NCBI RefSeq assembly: GCF_030272615.1
Contig: NC_081413.1
Coordinates: forward strand, 329,432,802 to 329,496,801
Direction: 5' to 3'
DNA: 64,000 nt
DNA from: Cryptomeria japonica
Lineage: Eukaryota > Streptophyta > Pinopsida > Cupressales > Cupressaceae
The position numbers and the translations under genes are program-made. Under the pieces are notes generated by a model, which was not told the DNA's origin, ran no database searches, and saw nothing but the letters and a program-made list of their open reading frames with translations. Shown in pieces: positions 12,796-22,780 of this stretch; position 1 is the stretch's first letter, and each line of letters begins with the position of its first letter.

Positions 12796-13225
12796 TCATC
12801 TTTTCTTAATATAAAAGCAAACTAGTACAGCAACTCCCACAATGGCCACCGGAATTACAAAATGCAAAATTTTGGTTGCAGTGTCAGAGGGCTTTGGAGA
12901 ATGGCCAGGGACTGGCTTAGACGTTAGCTTTGGGAACGACGAGGTATCAATCTCTCCAACATAATATTTTTCCATTATTTCCCTTGCATCTGTACTATGT
13001 CCAGCATCCTCAAAATCCTCTGTCGCATCTTTACCTGTCCAAATTAAACAAACCAAAAACACCACAAGTAGCATGATTATGAATGAATGGTCTCAAATAA
13101 ACTAGGCACCCAATTTGCATCAGAAAAAGAGAATCAGAAAAGTCAAAAGATACAACACCAGTTGCTAACAGCAGGACATCGTCTCCACCAGGATGCTCTT
13201 CCAAGTAACTTGTCACATCATATAC
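12796..13225 (-). CDS. Cytochrome b5, tail-anchored; last two exons (5' exon not in view)
   Basis: Plant cytochrome b5 is a small heme protein on the ER face that passes electrons to desaturases, hydroxylases and P450s. Two exons are visible on the minus strand. One (13225-13159) starts after AG and encodes [22 protein letters not shown] with the first heme-ligand histidine in HPGG. The next (13034-12796) starts after ACAG and encodes [13 protein letters not shown], holding the second heme histidine, then [13 protein letters not shown], a proline-rich linker and a C-terminal membrane segment ([17 protein letters not shown]) ending KKR and TGA. Splice sites are GT..AG, and the split glycine codon (G|GT) joins the exons in phase. 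The usual first exon (about 50 residues) is missing; it should lie at higher coordinates, possibly beyond the LTR nest. No stops or frameshifts are seen, so it may be functional. The family has several members and I cannot assign a symbol. Confidence 0.9.
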
Positions 13226-14415
13226 CTATTTAAATGTTATATTGATCAGGGCTTATCAAATAAAAGGTGACCTAAATCCTATTTACTATCTAAATATAAA
13301 GACAAAAAAAGTATTAACATGGTATCATGCGTTTAGCTTTATTCTATATCTCGTGTATCGAGGTTGTGCTTCAATGCCATCACTATTAAATTCGCAGCCA
13401 TATAGAACACCAGTCCAAGCACAGATATATTTGACACAGGATCACATTATCTGCAATATTTTCCTTAACATCTTTAAACATATAAATTAGATACCTTGGG
13501 AAAAAAATTACTGTGACATTTCTCGACTATACCCAGCCATAAACCAAATGTGCTAGATTTCATGTTCAAAATAATCCAATAACAGGACAAGGAATCATTT
13601 TTGATAATGAAGACAATTTTTCAATCCTAAGCAAACGATACCGTTAGTGAAAACTTTAAAAAAAGGGCATTGTCAGCCCCACAGGTACCAACTCCAAGTG
13701 GCTAATAAGTCACTGACTAGGTTTATCAGGCATAATTGATGGTTTGTCAGCTTACAAGTGCATTGCGGTGTTCCCCTACATCTTAGGGATGTTTTCTGCC
13801 TTATTTTGGCCCTGTATTTTGTAAACGACCTTTGTTGGTCCTTTTTTTCTGGGTTGTTCTTTGGTGCCTTCTATTCTGCGCTGCTTTTTGAAGTGCTTAA
13901 GACCATGAAATTGGACCCAAAAAAATTCATATGAACATCCCAAACAATGTTTTGAGATAGATTTTTTGACCATGTTGCAAGGCAGATTTATTATATAAAC
14001 TGAAATCAGCCAAAGCAAGATGACGACTACATTCCAAACCACAAGCATATATCAATAGACCTCAATCCTACGGGTATGAGTTTCAAGCAGCAAGCTTAAA
14101 ATAAAGGAATTATCTGTTAGACCTGATCATTCTTTCAGGCAGATTTTCATTTGTCATTCATGGGTAGCTAGGTATTCACAAAAATTGACATTATTGAGTA
14201 TGATGATCGAGGAATCTTTATTCATATTGTTGCACAGAAGGAGCAATCTATGCTTCAATTCTTTGGAAGTGGAAGCTGGAGAGAATTCTTCATTCTTTAA
14301 ATTTTTTTAGTGAAGTCCTTAACAGTTAAGACTGCAGAATGTCAACCAACGCTACTGAGTTGCCTTTATAACTATGTCACATAATAATGGTAAAGGGGGT
14401 GGTATGTTTCATGGG
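13226..14415. other. Probable intron of cytochrome b5, no other feature
   Basis: It follows the 3' splice site (AG at 13226-13227 on the minus strand) upstream of the HPGG exon. I searched by eye for the expected first exon (an FEEV...DCWLII..GK pattern on the minus strand) and did not find it here. The minus frame at 13776-14048 shows no domain. The LTR element nest starts at 14421, so it too would be intronic if exon 1 lies further right. Confidence 0.45.
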
Positions 14416-15288
14416 TAACATGAATTATTCTTGCTAGAGATTTTTATTAATCACAGATAAGAACAAGGCCAATTCAAGAGAGAATTTATTTCAAGAACAT
14501 TTTGCAAGTTACAGGCAGTTTAATATGATTCTTATTAACATTCAACAATGGCTTTTCCAATTCCAAATCCGTGAACAATTGCTACAGCCAGGATCCGTAA
14601 TAACTTCAAGTGACTAATTCATTACAAGTGTTGAACATAAGCATACCAATTATCGCTCAAAATATCATGCCATAAACCTTGACATGTGCTCATGATGATC
14701 AAAAGTAGAGAAGGTGTTGTGACGTATTCACACATCGCCCCATTGCAAATGGGGACCCCTACTTTTTTGCTTTCTGGGGTTTGTTTCTAGGTCTTCTAGG
14801 GTTTTGTCTATTAGCCTTTGCATGTTGAGTGTTGCCAGAGGGACTACTAAGAGAGCAGGCTCTGTTTTAGCTAAAGGTGAGTCAATGGATGCTCCGGGTT
14901 AGGGTCATCTTTGAAAGTCTTCCTTAGGACAAAGTTTTGCTCTTGTTGCTAATTGTGTCTTGTTTGAGTTCGAGAAGGTCAATGAAGCTTGGTAAGTGAA
15001 TATCATCTTTGAAGGTCTGAGTTAGGTCAAATTGGTGAGTGATGAAGTTTGGAATGTCATCCTGATCTTCAAATGTCCTGAAATTTGGCGAAGTCTGGAA
15101 TGTCATTCTGATCCTGAAATTTGACTGTCTAGAAATTTGAACAATCCTCCAAAAACTAGATTTTGCATTATAACTCCTGGAGGTCCGAAACCACTCTCAA
15201 ACATCTTGACAGTATATATGGAATATAACACTTATACTTAAATGTTAGATTCCATATATGAATCCTGACGGAGAGACCAAAATGTCAA

Positions 15289-16078
15289 ACTTCGCTCCTG
15301 ACCATTCCAAAGGGTCCAAAGCGAATTTCAATTTCGCTCCTGACCCTTCCAAAGGGTCAAGAGCGAAATTCTTGCAAACACCTATTTTTCCCTTGGAGAA
15401 GGTCAAATCCTTGGTTTTTATGGCGTGGATGGAAGTGAGATGATGTGTCCTTGCCTTTTGAGGTGGTTTGGAGTTGAAGGAATGAAGAGTCAAGCCTAGA
15501 ACAAGAATTTCGCTCCTGACCCTTCCAAAGGGTCCAGAGCAAAATTCCCAAAATCTCCCTTTTCCTTCCATTTTGTGTCAAGCCAAGTGTGGATCAAGGT
15601 GGATTGAACTTGGAGAGACCCTTAGACATGCATTTGAATGGCTTGTGGCCACCAATGATCAAGATTTTGAGCTAGAACAAAGATTTCGCTCCTGACCCTT
15701 CCAAAGGGTCCAGAGCGAAATCCTTAAAAACTCTATTTTGCTCCAATTTTGCATCAAACCTAGTGTTGATTGAGATTAAGGGCATCCTTAGGCATGCATT
15801 TGAGCAAGCATGGTCACAAAATGAGAAGAATTTGAGCCAAGACTACAAATTTTGCTCCTGACCCTTCCAAAGGGTCCAGAGCGAAATTCTAAATAGATCC
15901 TGTCCTTGGCCTAGATCCAAAGTGAAATCCTCTTTTGGTCTTTTTGGGGGTCAAATCAATGATATCTTCAAGAGAAAGCAATTCAAAGGTCAAGAGACGT
16001 TCAAGGCAAGGAGATGGTGAAATTTGAGCTAAAATGCAAATTTCGCTCCTGACCCTTCCAAAGGGTCTAGAGCGAAAT
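15289..16078. repeat. Tandem array with six copies of a 39-nt palindrome
   Basis: Copies lie at about 15291-15326, 15331-15369, 15507-15545, 15683-15721, 15849-15887 and 16040-16078. The consensus palindrome has outer arms ATTTCGCTC / GAGCGAAAT, inner arms GACCCTT / AAGGGTC and a 3-nt loop CCA. From the second copy on, starts are 176, 176, 166 and 191 bp apart, and the DNA between them is loosely similar (for example 'gagctaga-caaa' before the arm), so the basic unit is a degenerate repeat of about 175 bp. The palindrome is far better conserved than the spacer. Confidence 0.92.
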
Positions 16079-16697
16079 TTTTATAGGGCCTGTCCCTGGG
16101 AAGGATTTTGGGCAAGCTTCATTTTGATGTCTTCTTGTTGATGCTTTAAGGTAGAAAATGCTATGTTGAATGAATTTATTATGTGTCCTTAATCACCTTT
16201 TGGTTTGTTTTGCAGGTGGAAGAAGATCAAGACAAGGACGACCTGTTCTAGTCCATCATCATCAAGGACATTCCAAAGGCATAAAGGTGGACTACATGTG
16301 TTCTAGGAGTTGCCAGCTACCTCCAAAACCTTCACTTCGCCACACTAAGGAACCACAAGATGACAAAGAAAGGCTTCGCCAGCACTTCAAGGCAAGGTAT
16401 GCTATCAGAGAAAGAAGAACTTGACAGTAACAAAGTCTCATCAAGCATATAGTGAATCAAGGAATACATCATTCATCAAATTGAGACAGAAAAGAGATCA
16501 ACCAAGACACAGACGTCAGACAAGGTGGCATCCCAGTCACTTTTCCTCCAGTCGGATTGGTCCACCTCTGCATGTCCAGATTCAATGTACCTGACTCATT
16601 GGAGGTGGCACAAACTTCGATGTACCTACCCCCGCTTCCTATTGGTCCTCACTCCTGGAATGCAATTTTCTAATTGGCTAAGGAAGTTTGTTATGAC

Positions 16698-16715
16698 AAA
16701 CCCTAATTAGGGTTT
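16698..16715. promoter_or_regulatory. Palindromic telo-box upstream of LTR TATA box
   Basis: AAACCCTAATTAGGGTTT is two plant telo-boxes (AAACCCTAA) head to head. It sits about 65 bp upstream of the TATA box of this LTR. The identical 18-mer occurs at 38543-38560 in the giant LTR, also just upstream of a TATA box. Confidence 0.6.
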
Positions 16716-16777
16716 CTATCTTGTAATCCTAGCCATTGATTCTAAGTCCATTAGAGTCGTCAATTTGTAAAGGGCTC

Positions 16778-16788
16778 TTTATATAAAG
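16778..16788 (+). promoter_or_regulatory. TATA box of 2.9-kb solo LTR
   Basis: TTTATATAAAG is followed within 25 bases by CCTCATTTGTAAAGG. The giant LTR has TATATAAAG and CTCATTTGTAAAGG in the same order, so this looks like a conserved core promoter. About 870 bp of R-U5 would follow to 17653. Confidence 0.6.
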
Positions 16789-18291
16789 CCCCGACTCCTC
16801 ATTTGTAAAGGTTAAGAGTTAATAGTCAGAAAATAGGAAATAGTTAGAGAGAATAGTCAGTAATTCGTAGCATTTTAGAGTAGAGTAGAAAGAGAAGGCA
16901 AAGATTGTTGCCAAGACATTGTTGCAAAAGACTTGTAAACTTCATTGAAGAAATGGTGAATTCTATGTGTCGATTCAACAATTTGCATGGTCTCTATACT
17001 TCTCAAATTTGATTTCATGTTATTAGATGAGTGGAAGAAATGTGTATGATCGATGGTGAAATTTGTATATCCATACTACTAGCAGTTTGTTGATTGCAAA
17101 CTTGCCTTGTGTAGTCAACTAGAATCATTCAGTTGAAGCTTAACTTCAATTATTGCTTCTTCATTGATATGCATCAACCTGACGGTATCTATGCTTGTAG
17201 CGGTAATCTGAACATCATAAAGTCATCCTTAGAAGATCGCACTGACCTTGTGGAGATGATCCTAGCATGTCAAAGCAAGACTTAGTTAGAGTTTCATCAA
17301 AGGTCATCCATTGCTCTTACATTCTTAGTGTTAGAAATAGATCCTGTTTCAACGCTTATCCTTTTTTCCTTTTTCAAAATCAAGGGCCAATGAAATTCCA
17401 CGTTCCAGTAATATCCAAAGCAAATTAGACACTCAGATCATCGAGTGTAAGTCCCCTTGTGATTCCAGCAAAATCACATCATACCGCGAGAAGCTTATCC
17501 ACACGTAGAGACCCTACATACAAAGAGCCTTGGAGCTACTCCGATTGATCCTTCTATGAGATCTTCAGCATTCGGAGAAGCTTTATTCAAGAGAGGATAA
17601 GATACCTTAGTATTTTATTCTATGTTCGCATGTGCATGAAAAACACATCAACAGAAGGGCTGCTCACAAACAATTTGCCGATGCTGCTGATGGTCTGCTC
17701 CTGCTGTTGATGTCTGATCAGCGAATCTGAATCCTTGTTCTTTGCGCTGCAAACCCTTCTAACTGGCTGCAATATCAAACAAACTGATATTGTTGCCTTC
17801 CAATCACCAAACAAACACCTTCAGCCCTAGCGATAAATCTTTGAACAAATTTATTGCTTCCAGAATGAATTTGAATGTTGTTGCAGACCTGGGGCTACGT
17901 CCAGAAGTTCTGGTAACAAGGGTTTCGTCCTACTTAAATACTAAATTGTAGGGAACTCATAAATCAATAAAAGAAGACCATAATGAATGATTTTTTTGGT
18001 GAATCGACCCCTTAAATAAGAACTCCATGCTCTCCAAAAAAGCCATCAATTGCCTCTAGAAGACTCCTCATTAGTGACTTAGGCAAATAATATAAGTTGT
18101 ATTAATTATTAAATGCCCCCCAAGTATGGTCGCCTAGGAAAGATAACGTTATAGCTTAAAAATGGCCCCAACTCGAGTCATAACGAATAATTAAAATATT
18201 TATGCACAATACTTAAGCTTTTTAGCCTTATTTTAATTATTCACTCATTCCTTATTAAATTTTGCCTTAGCTCCAAATTGGGGACATTACA

Positions 18292-18310
18292 ATTCTTCCC
18301 ACCCCAAGCA
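18292..18310 (-). promoter_or_regulatory. Polypurine tract of the gag-protease element
   Basis: On the minus strand, TTGGGGTGGGAAGAAT ends immediately before the 3' LTR start TGTAATGTCCCC at 18291. A purine run in this place primes plus-strand DNA synthesis in LTR elements. Confidence 0.75.
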
Positions 18311-18336
18311 ATCACAAGAACCAAATTTGATTAAGA

Positions 18337-21300
18337 TTAGGAACACCAAGCAATACCTGGATCCCAAAGAAGTCTTGGTGCATCTACTACACATCTCCAC
18401 TGCTCTAAGCTATTGTAAACATAATAATGCCCAAAGCTATGAAGCACACTGCCATAATCCCATGCATTACTATTCAGCTGCAAATCAATAACATCATGTA
18501 TAGACCCTTCCTCATGAAGAACATAGGTCATATACTGTTGGCAATTGACACTCATCCGGTAAGGTAAATTGCATTTAGGGTTGTCATTGATGGCAACTCA
18601 TCTTCAAGTGTTGATATTTCTCATCGGGATTCATTGTCTTATCATTTTGCATTGATTGGGTCAACCGGTATATTCACACTTCACTTTATCCTTGATAATC
18701 GGTTAGTCTTGGTACCGGTAACGTGTAATTTGGAACCCGGTTAAGTATAGGACCCGATTAAGATATTTTGGGACCCCGGTAATATCTTTGAAGGAATTTA
18801 TGGTAGCGTGTGAAGGCCGACATGATCATCGGATAATGTATGATATACTTTGTGATCCAGCAGCCAACATGTTTATTTTTCTTCATTGAGGCCGACATGG
18901 TGAAAAGTTAAAAGGGTAAAAGGGTATTTAAGGGAGATCTTTTAGCAATGGATTCAAGGTTATTTTAAGATGCGATTTTTGATGCGAATCATTCAGAGAT
19001 TGATGGTATGCGATTTGATCAGCGAGTAAAAGCTTTTGTGTGCAGTTTCACATTCGCAATTCCAACCGGTAGCAGAATAGAGTATCAGTAAACCGGTTCA
19101 CAGGGGAGGTTGACAAAGCATTAACCAGAACTTATCCAGCATGGTCAGATGCAATCTATAATTTCATTTTTTTTTGTAATCATTCTATAATGTTGTGTAA
19201 GTCAGTGAGACTTTTGTTTGAGCAATGAGCTTTAGGCGATGAGTTTGATTGCATGTGCAATCCCCTCCGTGTAATATTTGTATACCTTGATCAAGTATAT
19301 AGATATTGTGGGTATCAGCCCCACCGTAGTTTTTCCCTTTACAGGATTTTCCACATATAAATACTGGTGTTATGGTTGTGCTTCTTTATGTGTTATTTGG
19401 CTTATGCACTTTAATTATATTTACTGTTAACCGGTTCATATGCAATAAGTTCAGAAATCTAATTACTGGTAGAACACTAATTCACCCCCCCTCTTAGTGT
19501 TCTTGGATTCCAACATATATGACCCCACATAAGTGTCCATATAGTCAGATGAATCTGGAACAGTAATGTTGTCATGCATACTGATTACACCAAAGGCTGA
19601 AGTTATGATATTGCTGCTAGCACCATGTATCAAGGCTGCCAAGTCATGAGTGTAAGGAGATATGTTGCTGCTGTCATAGATGGGATAATCTGATTTATCC
19701 CCATGTCTCCCATTGGTATTTTCATTATCAAGGTAAGCTTGCATACATTTGGCTGCCACAAGCTGTGACTTAACACTTTTGGCAGCTCTCAACACAACTT
19801 GCTAACCTTCGAGAGTAAACTCAAGTTCCATTGTGTTGAAATCTTGGATGTCTTCCAAGAGACTTCAACCATGGTACTCCCAAAACTAGTTTGGTGCCAT
19901 CAATTCCAACAACATAGTATTTATCTTCAAAAGTATAATTATCTAATTGAATGCTCAACCTTGGTATTCTTGTGCAACTGATTTTGGATCCATCTGTAAA
20001 CATGATGCTAAATCCGGAAAAGTCTTCTACTTGTAGTCCTTCCCTAACTACAAAGTACTCATCAATAAAGTTATGTTTAGCACCACCGTCCACCATACAC
20101 ATAACTTTTTGTCCTTTGACAATCCCATTTAATATGAAAAGATGATCTCTAGATCCATCAGATAGGGAAGCAAAAGTACCATGTGTTCGTCATCATGCTC
20201 ATTATCCTCATCGCTGTCCACATCAGATATCACCTCAATAAGATGAGCCTTGCCCTTACCAAGACATCTATGTCCCGGTTCCCAAGGTTCTTTGCAAGAA
20301 AAACAAAGGTTCTTTCTTCTTAACTCATTTATTGACTCTTTCTACCTTAGGAGATGTGTTCTTGGGCTGAATGGGAGCCTTCTCATCTAATTCATCATCC
20401 GATTTCTTATTCCTAAAGTTCTTTTGGTGTGGCTGAAAAGGAGGTGTGACCTCAAGGTCAAGAGCTAACCCAATGGCATCATACAAGGTACTAGGCTTAT
20501 GTGCTTTGACCAACCCCCTTAGATTGTCACTCAAACCTTCAACAAACAACATAGTCACTCGCCTCGAAAACATATCAGAAACCATAACTGAAATTTTCTG
20601 GAACTCATTGATATATGCTTCCACGTGTCCAACCTGCTTGAGTTGAGCCAAGTCTCTATAGTAGACCTCTACATCTTTCCTGTCAAAGCGAGCAATCAGC
20701 TTATTGACAAATTCCTCATGGGAATGGATTAAAGCATGATCCTGGGACAATAACCCATGCTGCCACCAATCATATGCTACATCCTCCAGATGCATCGTAG
20801 CAAGCTAGATAGCCTTCTCTTCCTCCATAGGTTTCAGTGATAGGAATTTATCAAGTTTGTGCACCCATGATCTGGCACTTACTTTCCCGCTTCCATCAAA
20901 AACGGGCAATGACACCTTATTCAATGCATCCTTAAATTCCTTAGGCTAAGTGCCTTGCCTGGTTTGCCCTCTAGACCTCCTTTCTTGCCTCTCCAGGCGA
21001 AACCTGGATTTATCCCTTCACTAGTTCATGAATTGATTTAGGTTCATTAACTGCCTTACATCAGCCGGAAGCATTCTATACTCGTCATATGCTACCATAA
21101 CATCATTAGTAATTTGAGTCTCTTCTTCCTCTACCTCTGGGACTGCTTCTTCTTCAACTAGCCTTGGAAAGAACACAGGGCTTAGAGGTCAATCGGATCT
21201 GGTGTTTGCTGTCCTAACAGCGTTAAAAGCTGTCCTTTCTTGATGATAATTCCCAGCCTCACTTCTAACTCCATCTTGACTTTGTGCCTGCGGTTGTTGG

Positions 21301-21482
21301 ATCCTTAAATTTCCAAGTGCAGCTAGAAGTTGTTGTTGAGACTGCATAAATGTTTGCATTATCTGTTGTTGTTGTTGTGCCATCTGTCCCATAATATCCT
21401 GAAGGCTCGATCGACCATTTCCACCATCATTTCTCGATTCAGCCATGTTACCAGAATCAAACAAGAGATTCTCTTCTTCCAA
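18337..21482 (-). pseudogene. Decayed gag-protease polyprotein of the non-autonomous LTR element
   Basis: On the minus strand the N-terminal part (21482-21189) is glutamine-rich with a likely start at MAESRND. A retrotransposon gag core follows at 20795-20325 (YDWWQHGL, FDRKDVEVYYRDLAQLKQ, VEAYINEF). An aspartic-protease-like domain is at 20102-19821 (MVDGGAKHNFIDE, later VLGVPWLKSL); the usual D-S/T-G active site reads D-G-G. A further segment, 19795-19463, continues at 18555-18337 once the inserted copia solo LTR is removed, and has no recognised domain (WDYGSVLHSFGHYYVY). Several in-frame stops and at least two frameshifts are present (for example TAG near 19800). Reverse transcriptase and integrase are absent. 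The gag-protease-only layout matches known non-autonomous Ty3-type elements, by inference. Confidence 0.8.
18536..19515 (+). mobile_element. Copia-type solo LTR, 980 bp
   Basis: It begins TGTTGGCAATTGACACTC, ends TTGGATTCCAACA, and has flanks TATAC (18531-18535) and TATAT (19516-19520), a 5-bp duplication with one change. It contains the text CCCCACCGTAGTTTTTCCCTTTACAGG and, near the end, ATTCACCCCCCCTCTTAGTG, both typical of plant copia LTRs. It interrupts the C-terminal coding segment of the gag-protease element, which reads on in frame across the site. No internal region remains. Confidence 0.82.
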
Positions 21483-21557
21483 CCGCTACTCGGACCTACT
21501 CTTGGTGAAATATCTATGTGACCCAGACCCTCTCGAGTGCATAGAAACGTTTCAAAC

Positions 21558-21800
21558 TAACATGCAATTGATTAGAAGCAACATGCGACCATAAATTCTG
21601 ACATGCAACTGATTAGAAGCAACATGCAATCATAAATTCTAACATGCAACCAAAATCCACTAACTAGGATTGCTTGGAAATAACATGCAATGGTAACCCT
21701 CTTCATAAATTGCTCCTGAACTGACATGCAATCATCTGGGTATTCACCAAATTGCCATGCAATAACATCCAACACACATGCAACTGCAAAATTTGACATG
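21558..21800. repeat. Leader repeat with ACATGCAA motifs
   Basis: Between the PBS and gag of the minus-strand element. It contains a 41-bp direct duplication (each copy with 'GATTAGAAGCAACATGC' and 'ATAAATTCT') and more scattered ACATGCAA motifs. It would form the 5' leader of the RNA; a packaging role is possible but not shown. Confidence 0.75.
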
Positions 21801-21830
21801 CACTGCTGAAACCCTAACAAGCTGGCAAGA

Positions 21831-21848
21831 TCACCAGATCTGATACCA
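21831..21848 (-). other. Primer binding site (initiator tRNA-Met type)
   Basis: TGGTATCAGATCTGG on the minus strand, one base after the 5' LTR end. The first ten bases match the standard plant initiator-tRNA-Met PBS (TGGTATCAGA). Confidence 0.85.
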
Positions 21849-21849
21849 C

Positions 21850-22775
21850 TAAAATATTCTTGCTAGCGATTTTTACTAATCACAGATAAAAACAAGGCCA
21901 ATTCAAGAGATAATTTATTTCAAGAACATTTTGCAAGTTACAGGCATTTTAATATGATTCTTATTAACATTCAACAATGGCTTTTCCAATTCCAAATCCA
22001 TCAATAATTGCTAAAGTCAGGATCAGTAATAACTTCGAGTGACATTCATTACAAGTGTTGAACATAAGCATACCATTATCGCTCAAAATATCATGCCATA
22101 AACCTTGACATGTGCTCATGATGATCAAAAGCAGAGAAGGGCTGCTCACAAACGATTTGCCGATGCTGCTGATGATCTGCTCCTGCTGTTGATGTCTGAT
22201 AAGCGAATCTGAATCCTTGTTCTGAGCACTGCAAACCCTTCTAACTGGCTGCAATTTCAAACAAACTGATATTGTTGCCTTCCAATCACCAAATAAACAC
22301 CTTCAGCCCTAGCGATAAAGCTTTGAACAGATATTTATTGCTTCCAGAATGAATTTGAATGCTGTTGCAGACCTGGGGCTACATCCAGAACTGCTGGTAA
22401 CAGGGGTTTCGTCCTGCTTGAGTACTAAATTGCAGAGAACTCATAAATCGATAAAAGAAGACTATAATGAATGATGTTTTTGGTGAATCGACCCATTAAA
22501 TAAGAACTCCATGCTCTCCAAAAAAGCCATCGATTGCCTCTAGAAGACTCCTCATTAGTGACTTAGGCAAATTATATAAGTTGTATTAATTATTAAATGA
22601 CCCCCAAGTATGGTCGCCTAGGAGAGATAACGTTATAACTTAAAAATGGCCCCAACTTGAGTCATAACGAATAATTAAAATATTTATGCACAATACTTAA
22701 GTTTTTTGGCCTTATTTTAATTATTCGCACATTCCTTATTAAATTTTTCCTTTGCTCCAAATTGGGGACATCACA
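21850..22775 (-). repeat. 5' LTR of the gag-protease element (uninterrupted copy)
   Basis: 926 bp. On the minus strand it starts TGTGATGTCCCC and ends with TTTTA, where CA is expected; the sister LTR ends TTCA. It serves as the unoccupied-site control for the solo LTR insertion in the sister copy. Confidence 0.9.
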
Positions 22776-22780
22776 TAACA

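Larger units (their letters stand above)
14715..17653 (+). mobile_element. Solo LTR, 2,939 bp, inserted in another LTR
   Basis: It begins TGTTGTGACG, ends CACATCAACA and is flanked by a perfect 5-bp duplication GAAGG (14710-14714, 17654-17658). The interrupted LTR is continuous in the sister copy at about 22138-22143, which proves the insertion point. It holds a TATA box at 16778-16788, a palindromic telo-box at 16698-16715, and a tandem array of hairpin-forming units at 15289-16078. No internal coding region and no second LTR are present, so it is a solo LTR left by recombination. The orientation is set by the TATA box and the TGTTGTGAC start. It shares ends and promoter layout with the giant LTR at 37698-55685. 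Confidence 0.88.
14421..18291 (-). repeat. 3' LTR of the gag-protease element, split by a solo LTR
   Basis: The LTR is in two pieces: 14421-14714 and 17654-18291 (the first 5 bases of the second piece are the duplicated GAAGG). Together they match the uninterrupted LTR at 21850-22775. On the minus strand it begins TGTAATGTCCCC, a start shared with several other LTRs in the window, and ends ...AATTCA at 14421. Confidence 0.9.
14421..22775 (-). mobile_element. Complete non-autonomous LTR retrotransposon (gag-protease only) with nested insertions
   Basis: Both ends are defined: TG at 14421 and CA at 22775, flanked by a perfect 5-bp target duplication TAACA (14416-14420 and 22776-22780). Reading on the minus strand: 5' LTR 22775-21850, PBS 21848-21831 (TGGTATCAGA, initiator-tRNA-Met type), leader repeats, decayed gag and protease, PPT 18310-18292, and a 3' LTR ending at 14421. 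Net length without the two nested solo LTRs is about 4.4 kb. By eye the LTRs differ at about 38 positions over roughly 633 aligned bases, so the element is older than the gypsy at 43240. No reverse transcriptase, RNase H or integrase is found between protease and PPT, so it would have depended on a helper element. Confidence 0.92.

Noticed and set aside
15289-16078. CRISPR-like array of regularly spaced palindromes
   Set aside because: The genome is a plant, the spacers are similar to each other and about 135 bp or more, and there are no cas genes. The array is inside a solo LTR.
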